From assembly GCF_003711515.1 (NCBI RefSeq), contig NW_021167082.1, positions 222,594-286,593 of the forward strand: a stretch of DNA of 64,000 nucleotides. The letters are read 5' to 3'. Positions 44,066-56,509 of this stretch are shown here, piece by piece. Every line of letters starts with the position of its first letter. Position 1 is the stretch's first letter. The notes under the pieces are model-generated. The model was not told the origin of the DNA and ran no database searches. It was given only the letters and a program-made list of their open reading frames with translations. Position numbers and translations under genes: made by a program. The stretch comes from Sodiomyces alkalinus F11. Its lineage: Eukaryota; Ascomycota; Sordariomycetes; Glomerellales; Plectosphaerellaceae.

Positions 44066-46105
44066 TCAGCTGCACGGTCCGGCAGCCCTCTTGGTCACAC
44101 GAAGCCAAAACTCGTGGGTAATCCAGAAGCCAGCGCTGAAAAGCTTCATAGGTCTCTCGGGCTTTGCAATAGCAAGATCGTATCTCCGGATAAGCTAGAC
44201 GAGGACACAAGATTTGTCTCGGTTAGCGAAGGGTTTCATTTCACGTAGGTCGACCAGAACGCACGTAGAGACACAGCAGGGAAATGCAGAGAAAAGGAAA
44301 AAGAAAAGGAAAAGGAAAGGAAAGCCCCCCGGGGGGGGGGGGGGGGGGGGGGGGAGCGAAAGCTCACCTCAACAAAGACCTTATTCAACTCCATCAGCGC
44401 AATGGTCCGTCCCACACAATAAAACTTGCCATACCCAAACACCAAGTCCACGGCAGCCAGCATATTCTTAAACCTCTCCTCGTCCTTGTCCTCAGCGGCC
44501 TCGATCCACCGCTCCGGCCGGAACAGGTGCGCGTCCGGCCCGAAGACGTCTTTGTCGCGCCCGATGCTGCACACGTTCTCCCCGACCTGCGTCCCCGCGG
44601 GGAGGTAGTACCCGTGGATGGTGTCGCCGCCCGCGGGCACCTCTTTGCTCACGATCCCCGTGGAGGGCGGGTAGAGGCGCAGGGCTTCGCGGATGACGGC
44701 TTGGAGGTAGGGTAGGGATTTGGCTTCGGCGTCGCGGATCGGGGAGCTGATGCGGTGGGAGGCGATGGCGGTGTCGATTTCGTGGCGGAGGGCGGTGAAG
44801 GCGGCTGGGTTGGAGAGGAGGGAGAGGAGGGTCATGCGGATTGCGGTTGCGGTTGTGTCGGAGCCGGCGATGCTGTTTTTTTTTGGAAGGGTTGTTGGTG
44901 TTGAGATTAGTCGAAGGGGAAGACGAAAGGAAGAAGAAGGGTTAGGTGTGTTGGGGGGTCGCTCTGTATGAGATGGACGTACGTTTCAACGTAAACCTCC
45001 TGCGTCAGTTCATCGCGGCTCAAGCCTGCGTTGATGAACGACTGGATCATGTCCCGTCCTGGCTTTGCGTCGGGTTTCATCCTGTTGTCGACGAAATTCT
45101 TTGCAAACCTGTATTTTGTTTGGTCTTAGTATGCTCAGAGTCTCAAAAAAGAAATTCAAAAAAAGAATTGAATAGGGGGTCCGGTAACCCACCCCATAAG
45201 AGCACCGAACCCGGCTTGGTCGCCCGACTTGGGCAAGCCGAGATTGAGAGGCCAGTTGTGCATGAGTTTGGCAAGAAAAGGTACGTTCATCATGGTGATC
45301 ATGACGGGGAAGAAAGCGTCCTTGGTCTGGACGTATTGGTAAAGGTCGCGGTCTTCCTTCAGGAAACCGTACGGAGTGCCGAAGCCCAGCTCGCTGATGA
45401 CGTCGAGGGCAAAGTAGGTAGCGGCGCTAGCCATATCGATGGGCCGGTAGTCGGTTGCGGTGGAGATGTATTTCGATTCGATGAGGTTGACGAAGGCGGC
45501 GATGTTCCTGTCGATGCCATCCTCGAATCCGCCATTCTCGTGGCCGGAGTACTGTCGGGGGTTGAGTGTAAGGCGCGAGAGATGGGAAGAAAAAGAAAGA
45601 GAAAGAGAAAGAGAAAGAAAAGAAAAAAAAAAATACTCACACCAGGTCCCATCTTGCTCTTCAGATGCTTGCGCTTCTCCTCGTCGCGCATGGAGAAGAG
45701 ATGGTCCTCGCCAGGCGTTGTCCTTCCCACCACATACCATTCACCCTTGGTGTACTTGCTCCGCACGGCGGCGATTTTCCGCAGCGTGTCCCCATCACTA
45801 AACATGACGGTGTTGGGCGAAATGCGGACCAAGGGCCCTGTAGGACGTGAGTGAGCGGATGATGCAACATGCACCATGTCGCGCAAACTTCAAAGATGAT
45901 GCACTGAGAGAGACATACCGAACTCGGCCTCGAGTTCCATGTAAGACTCGTGGACACTCCCCTTGAGGGCGGTCCGCGCCATAGCCCAACCCGTAACGGA
46001 GTTCCAGAACGGGCCGGGGACGTGCGAGAGACGGTACCAGCTATAAAACTCGCGGGCGAGGAGGCCCGCGAGCACGAGGCCCGCGATGAGCACGAGAAGA
46101 GCCAT
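44066..46105 (-). CDS. Cytochrome P450 monooxygenase (pisatin-demethylase-like group)
   Basis: Six exons on the minus strand: 46105-45919, 45837-45641, 45551-45193, 45108-44983, 44872-44368 and 44194-44066 (500 residues; phases 1, 0, 2, 2, 0 close). N-terminal membrane anchor (MALLVLIAGLVLAGLL) and a PGPF hinge; I-helix AGSDTTATA around 292-300; K-helix EALR; FRPERW; heme loop FGYGKFYCVGR with Cys442 as the iron ligand; then ALMELNKVFVE and a last exon starting LIRRYDLAIAKP. The heme loop lacks the common Arg two residues before Cys, as I recall being usual in this group. It would act on the ER membrane with P450 reductase. Substrate is unknown. The last intron contains a C6G24 tract that an ORF-only annotation reads as Pro, hiding the true C-terminus. 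Confidence 0.9.
44331..44354. repeat. Poly-G tract (24 G) in the last P450 intron
   Basis: Uninterrupted G run preceded by six C and a GAAAAGG-type purine run. In the sense (minus) strand it is a C run just downstream of the donor site. Confidence 0.85.
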
Positions 46106-46873
46106 GGTGGGATCTGACGGACGTTCAGGCGATCAAGAAGACGGGAGATGGGAAAAGAACAAACAACGGCAGACACAAGGAATTGATCAAGAAAAGGAGA
46201 AGAAGACATCGTGGTGGCAGCGGAACTTCCCCTGGGAATTGTAATGGTACCGTACGTTAGAGAGGGGGCCCCAGTCCATTTTCGAAGAAGTGGAGATGGC
46301 GTCAGGACTGATCAAGGATAGGGAAGTTAGGGAACCGTTGAAATGTTACTGGACTATACCCCATCCATCATATTACGTATCCCCTACCTTAAGCAATTGG
46401 TCTAACAACCATCGTCCCTATCGGGGTTGCACTGGACTAGCAAAGACACCACCCAGCGGACAAGGATGGAGGGGCAAGGAATAGGGTTGTGGCGTGTTCA
46501 TGATTGCTTAGGCGGAGTCGACCGTAATGTTTTGACGGGCAGGGCTCTATCGTGATTAGCATACAATGTAACATTATTCGGAGTGAGGATTCCAAGGCTC
46601 GTGGGCCGTGGCATGACGAGATGTTGCCGTACATTTATTTATTCGCGGTTGAAGCAATCGTGGTGGTCAGAAAGAAGCAAGCTGGACCCGAGGATCTGGA
46701 TACGTCCCGAGCCTAAACCAGTTCACCGGTATCGCTGGCCCACCCACCTTTTGCGGTCAACGGTCGCACAATGAAAGGAACGAAGACAGTGACACGACTT
46801 TGATCAGGAAGCTATTTTTTACCTCAGTTCCCGAGTGGTTTGTTTTGCTTCCGTTTCATCTCCCATAAGAAAA

Positions 46874-46885
46874 GACGAAGAAGAC

Positions 46886-46920
<35 letters not shown>

Positions 46921-46943
46921 AGAAGAAGAAGAAGAAGAAGAAA
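46874..46943. repeat. GAA trinucleotide microsatellite
   Basis: About 20 GAA units with a few GAC/GAG interruptions at the left end. Confidence 0.85.
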
Positions 46944-47308
46944 AAGAATCCTTCTCTTCTCATCTCCAGATTACGCAAGCCACATAGGCAAGACAACAGG
47001 TGTCTGGAGCAGACGGCGAGGGCCAGACCGAGGACGTGCTAGTCATCGACATGCAAGAAATGCGACCTGGAACATGTGTCACTCTGCGTACGGCATGAAG
47101 CGCAGCCTGACAATTGGATCGAATGAACACGTTTCTACGACTTGGTAATTATAGAATACCACTTTGACAAGACCCCCAACAAGGCCAGACAGTAGCGACG
47201 GCACATTCCGAATTTCTACAATCAACTGGCATGGGGGTTTTGTGCAGTTGATGTGGCGGTTTTCTTGCAACCCTTTATTAATGGACAAAAAAAAAAACCC
47301 CCACAAGC

Positions 47309-47310
<2 letters not shown>

Positions 47311-47338
<28 letters not shown>
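47311..47338. repeat. CACGAC hexanucleotide repeat
   Basis: Between four and five tandem CACGAC units in non-coding DNA. Confidence 0.75.
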
Positions 47339-47340
<2 letters not shown>

Positions 47341-49415
47341 CACACACGACTTCTCTCATTGCTTGGTGACGGAGTATGGTTGACGCGGCAGTTCCCAAGG
47401 CCCTCCCGAGAGCTACCCGCTGTTATTGTTTGATAGAGTTGGCTGCGCGGGTCAAATAGAACCAAGTTGCTAGTGTTTCCTCGTCTCTACTATTTCGTAC
47501 TTTGCAGTTCTCGACCTGAATACGCGATAGTCCGTCCGGTCGCAAATTCGAAATAGGTAACTGGGCCAGATGGATATCGGAATGATCGACGCTCGGCGAG
47601 ACGCGGTGCGGTGTTTGGAACAGTGGAAGCACCGGTGAGCGCAGGATACATATGGCAGGGGCGAAAAGGTAACCTTGATCGAGCCATTCTCGTCGTCGTT
47701 CCACTTCTGCTGCATGATATCACCTTTATCACCTCATTTTCAGGAGATATTGAGACACGGGTCACAATGAAGTCGATAACGTCTTTACCCCTGAGTGCGG
47801 TCGCTATTTATACCACGTATGAAATTGCAGGGCTGTCGCTTCATACAGAGCAAGGTATAGTGGGCCCTCGTTTTTCATTCGAGGTGAGGGACGATGATCG
47901 ATAATACTGAAGGGACGCATCAAAAGGAAAAAAAAAAAAAAAATTAGGAGGAGGGGCGACGAAACAGTGATAGTTGTGCTTTGCCGTCTCCCCGGGATTC
48001 TAGCCTATCTCTAGCGGATTCTAGCAGATACAGAGCTTGGCATGGAGTTCAGATAAGACTTTCGTAAGAATTAGGGACTGAAGAAAAGGAAAGAAAAAAG
48101 AAAAAAGGGAGAAGGGTAATAAAGGTAAAGAAAAATGGGGGAGAAATCGGACTACGGACACGGAGTACGGATGGAAAGTATAACGTACCTCACCGCCCAA
48201 GGCGTAGGCCCCAATTCCACGTGCTGCACTAGGGCTTCGTGCCACGCAGGTGACATTCGCGGATTTCTCAGCTTGTTGAAGAAATTTTAGCAAACTGCAG
48301 AAATCCCCCTTTTAGGGCCCACAAAAGGAAACCCAGCCCACTTCAGGCCGTGCCGTTCCACCTTACATACTCACCCACGCAGAATGCCGACCGACCTGAA
48401 TCCATTTCAACGCCTTGCCGGCCACGGTATTAACCGTTTCGTCAAACGACGTCAATTTAGCATATCGTCTCTCGGCTGAACAGCCTCGTTCGATTGTTCG
48501 AATGCGTACGAAAGTAGCGTACGGCAAACAAAAAGTTGATGGTCTCTTCGCCTCAAACACGCCATTACCGAGGCAGTCCTACGTTATACGCAGACCCATA
48601 CAAGAAGAGATCAATCACACTCTCCCTCTGCAATTGTTGGACAAGTCTCTTTCTCTCTTCTACAACGTAGTGGACTGGACTGATTGACGGTGGGGTGCCA
48701 GCACCATCCCATCACCCTTGCTCCGTAACCGTACATACGTGTACAGCGCCAATCCTGAGCTGGAGTGATCGACAGGCACCCCCCTGGAAGCTGATTCGGT
48801 CTCTCGGCCGACTTTCCAACGGTTCCAGGGTGATTTGGCAACGCGCCATGCCAACCTCAAACGAGATTTGTTCCTGCAGGGCACAACGTACGGAACTGCA
48901 AGGCTATTACCCACTTCAGAACTGTGCTTGAGACACTAAATGCACGGTTCGCCCTTGTGTCTTGGAGCTTCCTCTTCGCGGAAGGATCGGCCTCTCCCCT
49001 ATCGGTGTCGCGTCACACCTAACCATGGAGACCGGACTTGGCCTGGGTGCAAGGCGAGAGGTCATACCTTGGTCTGTTCATCTTCGTCTTTATCCTCCCA
49101 ACCAGATCAGGGGCCCACCTTTGGTCGGTGCTTGCGCTAATGAATGAATAAATGCGAAATGGCCTCGCCTACGAATACCTATCTACTGCCAAACGGGGAT
49201 AAGGGAACTCCGGATAGTGGATGCGCCACCCGCCATAGGAAAACCGCGGCTCGGGCTCTCCCGTTTAATATTACCAAGTACCGTATTATTATTTGACAAT
49301 CCCCTCCCTCCAACCCCAAGGGGGTTCCTCTGAACGTCCTTCATCCCACCTTTCGACATTCGTTACTATTTTCGCCCATCCCGTCGTGGTCTCTTGTCGG
49401 CTCGGGCTCGCCATC

Positions 49416-49555
49416 ATGAACCTGATCGCGTGGTTGATGCTGTCTGTCGTCGGCTTGGCCAATGGCCTCGCCGACACGGACACCATCACCTGGGGAGGCG
49501 ACAACTCCCGTGCTGGTTATCAGACGTACGTTTTCTTCCCTTTTCTGTGTCGCCC

Positions 49556-49605
<50 letters not shown>

Positions 49606-52600
49606 ATTGTCTACGACTTTGGATCGCCACAACTGATTATGAACGCGCCGCGCCCACAGGAACCACAACTTGGACCCAGCCATCGTTCGGAGCTCCCAGT
49701 TCGATCGTCTTTTCGTCACCGAGCTTCCCGGCCGCTACGGCGGTTCTCCCGAGCAGATCTTCTCTCAGCCACTCGTTTACACCCCTGATGATACACAGTT
49801 TGTTTATCTTGCGACCACCCAAAATAATATTTACAAGCTCGACGCTCTGACCGGCGAAATCATCGCCTCGCGAAACCTCCACATTCCTTTCTTGACCCAA
49901 GATCTCAGCGGATGTCTCGACATCAACCCACACATCGGTATCGTCGGTACCGGCGTCATCGACCCCGAAACCGATACCTGGTATTTCCTCGCAAAAACCT
50001 ACGAGGACCAAACCCAACTCAACGTCGCCCAGGGACGTCCCGCCGGCCGTCATTACTTCCATGCCATCGACGTCAACGACCTCAGCGAGCGCCCCAACTT
50101 CCCCGTTCCTCTCGAAGGCATCACTGCCAGGAACAACCCTCTACGCTCTTTCAATGGCGGTATCCACCTCCAACGCCCCGCCCTGCTCCACGTCGGCGAC
50201 TGGATCTACGCCGGCCTCGGCTCCCACTGCGTTCAGTACAACTTCACCGGTTGGATCATGGGCTGGCACAAGGAAACCGGCGAGCTGGTCGAGCACTTCG
50301 CCACCCAGGGCGACGGCGTTCTCGACGAAGGCGCCGGCATTTGGATGGCCGGCGGCGGCCTGGCCTACGACGGCGCCGGCTCCATCTTCTTCGCGACCGG
50401 AAACGGCTATGCTTCGCAGCTGCACGACATCCCCGTGAACGGCCGCAACCCTCCGACCGCCCTGGAACAGGCCGTCGTGCACATGACCGTCCAGGATGAC
50501 GGAAGCCTGGACCTTGTTGATTTCTTCATGCCGCACGAGAAGCGGCAGCTGGACGGCGCCGACCAGGACGTGGGCTCTAGCCCCTTGCAAATCCTCCCGG
50601 ACGAGTTTTCTTGCGGCGACATCAGGCGCATCGGTGTCGTTACCGGAAAGAGCGGGAAGACCTGGTGGGTCAATCTCGACCATCTCGGCGGCTATCGCAA
50701 TGGAGGCGTCGGCTTGGACGACGTTATTCAGATCTACCAGCACGAGAACTCGGTCTACGCCGGTGCCGGCGTCTACCCCGGAGAGGGAGGCTATCTGTAC
50801 ATCAATGGTATGTCAAGGATTCGCATTCACGGCATTCGATGCAAAAAAGAAAAGAAAAAAAAAGAAACAAAAGAACAAAAGAAAAAAACAAAAAGAAAAA
50901 GAAAAAGAATCGCTCCAGTAACCACACCTTTTTTTGCTCACCTCACTTGTGCCACAGTCGTCCAGTACCCGACCGTCGTCTTCCGCTTCTCTTGCAACAA
51001 CGGCGTGCCTTCTTTCACCAAGGTTGCCGAAGCCCCCGAATCCAACTCGTACACTCTCGGTGTCAGCCACGGCACCGTCACTTCGCTCAATGGCCAGCCT
51101 GGCACCGGCCTTCTCTGGCTCACCGATGTGCAGAACCCTCCCGGCCAGCTGCGAATCTATGATGCCGTGCCGAATGATGGTGAGCTCACCCTGGTGAGGA
51201 AGTGGGAGATCGGCGCTACCACCAAGTTCACCCGTGCCGTCTTTGGCGACGGCATCATGTACATGGGCGGCACCACCGGCCGCTTCCACGCTTTCGGTGC
51301 GCCTGTCAAGTCGCCTCTGAACTGCACGACGCCCTACGACTTTGGCACCGTCGGCATCGAAATCACCGGTGAAACCCACACACTCTCTTGCGTCGCTTTA
51401 ATCGATGTCGAGGTCAACGCCATTACGCTGAGCGACGACACCGATTACAGCGTCTCGGACCTCCCCGCCCTTCCCCTGACGCTGTCCGAGGGCGAATCCT
51501 TCCAGCTCAGCGCCGCTTTCGCGCCCACCGAGATTGGCCTCCTGTCTACCGACATCGCTGTCGAGACCGATAACAGCGTCGACGGCTTCAGGACTACCAC
51601 CTCCATCAGGCTGTCCGGCACTGGTGAGAGCGAAAGTCCGAGCTTGTCCATCAGCTCCCGAACCATCAGGTTCGAGAACGTCATTGCCGGCAACGCCTCG
51701 GTGGCGCCCAACAACCTCGTCTTCCGCAACCAGGGGAACTCCCCACTGACCGTGACCGAGATCCAATATGCCGATTCCATCAACGGCACCTTCCAGACCT
51801 TGGACCCGACGAGCGGCGATCTGACCATTGGGCCCTTCACCATCACCGATCTGCCCTCGACCATCGCCGGCAACTCGGGCTCCACCGTCTACGTCCACTT
51901 TGATCCTGCCAACCCCGGTAACTACAGCGGCCACGTCAAGATCTCTTCCGACGGAGGCGACGGCGAGTTCACCATTTCCGGATGGGCCGGCCCTGCCCCC
52001 GTCGCCGTTATCGAGTTCCAGACCGTAGACGCATCCGGCTGGGTCCCTTACGTGACGGGCCAGAACTTCACTTTCGGCAACGTCACGGAGAACAGCTTGA
52101 GGAGCCTGCGCATGCGCCTGACCAACGCCGCTCCCGAGGGCGGCATTCGCCTCATGGTCTCCGTCTCCAAGCCTCCCTTTGGCGCCTCCGGCATCATCCG
52201 CGCGAATAACCAGGTCGACTTGGGCGAGGGCACGGCTATCGCCCCCGGCCAGAGCGCCTCGGCCGTCCTCTACTGTGCCGTCCCCAAGAGGCAGTGGAAC
52301 ATGGAACCCTACGACGGCCACGCGACGTGGTCCATGAACACGAACGACCCCAATTTCAACTACCACGTCATTGACTTTGCCTGCAACGCTGTTTCGCAGC
52401 AGGCGCCTCCGCTCCTCGCCAACGGCCTGGGCCGCTACCAGTATGTCGGCTGCTACAAGGAGAACAACCCCGGCCGCCAGCTTGCTACCCAGCTCTACGG
52501 CGACGACCAGAACACGGTGGCCATGTGCATTGACGCTTGCGCGCAGGCGGGCCATACCTACTGCGGTATGCAGTACCACCGTGAATGCTGGGCCGGTCCC

Positions 52601-54262
52601 ACGATCCCCACGGAGCGGGTTGCCGATGTCCACTGCAACTACGACTGCTCGGGTGACATCAACCAAATCTGCGGAGGTAACGGTGTTAACGAACTCTCTG
52701 GCGGCTCCTTCATCTCCCTCTTCGCCGATACTCTCGACGACGATGGCGAGGGAACGATCCCGGAAGTCCCCGAGCCGACTGACCCTACTGACCCTACGGA
52801 CCCGACCGATCCCGAGCCCACCGATCCCAATGACCCGCCCGGACCCGAAGTCAACCCTGGTGTGAACGGCTACGTCAGCATCGGCTGCCACACCGAGCCT
52901 CCTGGCGCCCGAGCACTGCCCTACTTCCACATCACGGAAGCGCAGACCGTGGCCATGTGCATTGCGGCCTGCTCCGGCAACGACTACGTATTTGCCGGTG
53001 TTGAGTATGGCGGCGAGTGCTGGTGCGCAAACGAGATGCACCAGCAGTCTCTTCTCGCACCCGATGAAGAGTGCGGCATGACCTGTAACGGTAACCGGAC
53101 CGAGTACTGCGGTGGCTCCGAACGTCTCAACGTCTACGAACGGGTGTCAGAAGGCTCCGTCCCCGTCTCTCCTCCGTCCAGCAGTGACTGGCTGGCCAGC
53201 TCGAGCATCCCCGTGCCGACTTCAGAAGCTGCTCCAACCAGCAGCGACTCGGTCAGCGAGACGACTTCGACGACGACCACCACCACGTCATCGGAGGCCG
53301 CGACCCCCACGCAGCACAAGAGAGAGCGGGTCGGCAGCTGGGTATTCGAGGGATGCTACACCGAAGGCGACGGCATCCGCGCCCTGACCACCCGCATGTT
53401 CGCTGACGACGACATGACCCTGGAGGCCTGCGCCGAATTCTGCCAGGGCACCTTGTACTTCGGCGCCGAGTACGGTCGCGAGTGTTACTGCGGCGACACC
53501 CTCAACGGCGGCAGCTCCCTGGCCGAAAACCAGGACGACTGCCACTTCCCGTGCGCTGGCGACGCCACCCAGTTCTGCGGCGCCGGGAACCGGCTTGAGC
53601 TGTACCGCCTTGACAGCGCTGAGAGTAGCACGACTGCCGCTGCGTCGGTCGAGCCTAGCAGCACTACTGAGTCGCAAAACCCGGCGGTGACGGACGGTCC
53701 CGCGGCGTCGAGCGACGTTGCAGTGTCGAGTGCTCCCGCAACATCAAGTTCTTCTTCTCTCGTGTCGAGTGCCCCCGTGACGTCAAGCGCTCCTGCGGTG
53801 CCAAGCTCCCCTGCGGTGTCGAGCGCCCCTTCAGTATCGAGTGCTCCCGCCTCGTCAAGCGCTCCCCCATCACCGACCACCTCTTCCACCTCGACCGCGC
53901 CCGCATCGCCGACCCCCCACCCAGGTAACGACGACTGGGTCTACCTCGGCTGCTACTCCGAGCCGGATCCCGGCCGTCTCCTACCTCACCAGGTCCTCAA
54001 CGACGGCGACGACATGTCCATCGACGTCTGTCTGGAAGAGTGCGACGGCTACAACTACGGCGGTGTCGAGTACGGCAGGGAGTGCTGGTGCGGCAACGAG
54101 CTGGGCCTCGCTGGCGACTCGCCATCGGCCCGGCAGGGCGCGGAAGTGGACGATGAGGAGTGCAGTTTCCTGTGCCCGGGCGACGCGTCTTCTTTCTGCG
54201 GAGCCGGGGTGCGGATGAGTCTGTATGTCCTGCGGTCGATCGCCGAGAGTGAAGCGCCATAA
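49416..54262 (+). CDS. Large secreted protein: PQQ-like propeller, Ig-like domains and four WSC domains
   Basis: Three exons: 49416-49525, 49660-50807 and 50958-54262 (1,520 residues, phases 2 and 1). Signal peptide MNLIAWLMLSVVGLANGLA. The N-terminal half (about 40-600) looks like a quinoprotein-type beta-propeller with strands such as FVYLATTQNNIYKLDALTGE and SIFFATGNGY. The middle holds Ig-like choice-of-anchor D/ASH-type domains (SISSRTIRFENVIAG, LVFRNQGNSPLTVTEI). The C-terminal third has four WSC domains of about 90 residues starting YVGCYKE, SIGCHTE, FEGCYTE and YLGCYSE, each with the ordered cysteines ending C-x-G. They are joined by Thr/Pro/Ser-rich linkers (PTDPTDPTD) suited to O-glycosylation. 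WSC domains bind wall polysaccharide. No C-terminal anchor is seen, so it is probably secreted or wall-attached. Intron 2 is 150 bp without an in-frame stop. Confidence 0.9.
49557..49603. repeat. CT dinucleotide microsatellite in intron 1 of the WSC gene
   Basis: About 23 CT units between the donor at 49526 and the acceptor at 49658-49659, and may serve as part of the polypyrimidine stretch. Confidence 0.88.
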
Positions 54263-55629
54263 GGGGATGATGTATGATGGACGGGTGAGATTCCTGGCCG
54301 ACAGGAGGGTCGATGTATATCTTTTAGTATGTTTGCATATTTCGGGAAATGGGTTCACCAATTGTGTTAGTACGGAAGTGGTTTTCATATACAACTCCCA
54401 GCCCATTATGATAGGGGCTTCGGCATATAGAGAAGTCATTTACATAGCCTACACCTAATGACAGTTTTCTTTGGTTCAATTTAGCAGTTCCTCGTGTATA
54501 GTATTTCCCAAACATGATGGACCGTCCTGTGAAGCCTCGGGGAGACAGGATCTTTAGAGGCAAATTTGGACTCGCATATTCCGAGAACAACTTGACCTCA
54601 GGTGCACACTGCGGTTCCTGCACCGTCTATGGTCCCACGCCCTGGCGCTGATTTACAGGAGAGGGTATAGTCGTGTCATCGCGGAGTCGTTGGAACGTCC
54701 CGCGAAGGATTCAGAAGGAAGACATGTAAACCGGCCGGAGTTAAGAAGGCCCGGCTCCTCGGAGGAGACGGGGTAAGTGTTTGACGACTGTGGCCCCCGG
54801 GCTATATCCGAATCCTTTGCCCATGAGCATGTTCGCCACATCAACAAGGTGAACAAAGGATCTGTTTCCGTTTCCCATCATGTCGTGGAGTAATTATGGC
54901 CGGGATCCGCATGGTCTGGTTCCCGGGCAGCCGAGAAGAGCATTGGTTTTGGTCGTCGGAGACATACGTTGTAAGCTCAGAAAACTAGCCAAGAAAGCGA
55001 TTAATAATGTGCTGTGGACGGTGCGGCAATCGAAGCTACCAGACGGGTCTAACTCAGGCCGTCAGACGGACGTAAATCGAACCGCCCCTTGTCAGCAATC
55101 TGGTGATTCATTTGCAGAATCATTAAGACTCTCATTATGCCGGAGCTTAGGCTCTCAACATGGGAGTTAAATCCATTTTCCCCTACTGACGCCGTACTTG
55201 ATTGAATTACCAAGCAGCCGAATACTTCAACATGCATCTATCTCACTTATTCATTTACTCTTAATTGATAACTTGGAAGCCTTGGGTGAGACGGCGGTAG
55301 GATTAGTGGAGTTTGTGACTTGTCTTCCCTAAGTCCGGGGTATACCGTATATCTGATTTCCAATAAACGTCTACGTCTACAGACCTCGGCTCTGAGGACG
55401 ACATGTGTGCGACGGCCGTCCAGTGCTAAATAGTTTTAGTGTGAATGTGAGTATAAGAAGGAAGACGTAGACGAGTTGGAACACAGAAGAAAGCCATCCT
55501 GTGCCACAGTATCGAGACAATCTTCTCACACTCCCCTCAACTCTCTTCACAATCACAGCAACTTCAGCCCACAGCTAGTGTTGTCGACTTACAAACTGTT
55601 TCGCGACAACTACCTTATCAGCATTCACC
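54263..55629. other. Intergenic region
   Basis: 3' flank of the WSC gene and 5' flank of the dehydrogenase gene. No coding region recognised. CTC/CACAA-rich leader-like sequence precedes the ATG at 55630. Confidence 0.45.
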
Positions 55630-56509
55630 ATGGCCCCCAACAGAGTAATCCTCGTTACCGGTAAGTTGCCAAAAAGAGATCCATGAATCGCCGTCGCACT
55701 CCTGCGACTATGTGCCCATTTTACATCATGTATTTGTATTTCCCTACCTTTCTCCTAGCCCTACTGACCAAAAGTCCGACATAGGTGCCAACTCCGGCAT
55801 CGGGTACGACACCAGCTACGCCCTGGCCGCCGCCTCGGCCAACAACCACGTAATCATGGGCTGTCGTAGCCTAACCAAAGGCACCAAGGCCCTCGAGGAG
55901 CTCCAGGCCCGCAAGCCAGCCGGGACGCTAAGCCTCCTGGAGCTAGACGTGTCCACGGACGAGTCGATCGCATCCGCCGTCGAGAAGATAACCGCCGACC
56001 ACGGCGTCCTGGACGTGCTCGTCAACAACGCCGGCATCATCTTCCCGCGGGCCGAAAGCCGCCGCGCCGCCTTGGCGGAGACGATGAACGTCAACGCCTT
56101 CGGGCCCCTCCTGCTCGCCGAGGCGCTGCTCCCGCTCCTGAAGAAGTCCGAGGACCCCCGCATCATCAACGTCTCCTCCGGGCTGGGGTCCATCAGCGAG
56201 CGGCTCGTCCCGGACCAGTTCGGCTCCGACATCACGGCTGAGAATTACCGCATGTCCAAGGCGGCTATGAATATGGCCACGGCCTGCTTGTATATGAACA
56301 ATAGGGCGTGGGGGGTTAAGGTGTGGTCGTTCTGCCCCGGGTATGTGGTGACCAATCTGTCGGGCGAGGAGGATCGGGAGAACCGAGTCAAGCAAGGGGC
56401 CGAGAGCTCCGAGACGAGTGCCGTGGGGATTCTGGAGATTGTCGAGGGGAAGAGGGACGCGGAGGTTGGAACGTTTATTCAGAGACGGGGCGGCCGCTAT
56501 GACTGGTAG
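55630..56509 (+). CDS. Short-chain dehydrogenase/reductase (SDR, classical type)
   Basis: Two exons: 55630-55660 and 55785-56509 (251 residues). The tiny first exon encodes MAPNRVILVT, and the phase-1 intron splits the glycine of the nucleotide-binding motif. TGANSGIG is at 10-17, the dinucleotide-binding turn; GCRS follows strand 2, which with its Arg suggests NADP(H) preference. LDV is near 64-66, NNAG at 91-94, catalytic Ser near 141-142 (NVSSGLG), Tyr165 and Lys169 in YRMSK, then PGYVVTNLSG. All classical SDR residues are present and the length is typical. It would be a soluble oxidoreductase acting on a carbonyl or alcohol; the substrate cannot be told. Confidence 0.93.

Larger units (their letters stand above)
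46106..49415. other. Long intergenic region between divergent genes
   Basis: Between the P450 start and the WSC gene start. Simple repeats are listed separately. The open frames seen are short, on both strands, and match no family I know. Promoter function for both genes is likely at the ends. Confidence 0.45.

Noticed and set aside
42000..46105. Secondary-metabolite gene cluster around the P450
   Set aside because: There is no polyketide synthase, NRPS, terpene cyclase, transporter or pathway regulator nearby; a P450 alone is not a cluster.
51398..53041. 547-codon open frame antisense to the WSC gene
   Set aside because: It lies wholly opposite exon 3 of a gene with clear domains. Its Val/Gly/Asp/Arg-rich composition is the mirror of GC-rich coding sequence, and no domain was recognised.
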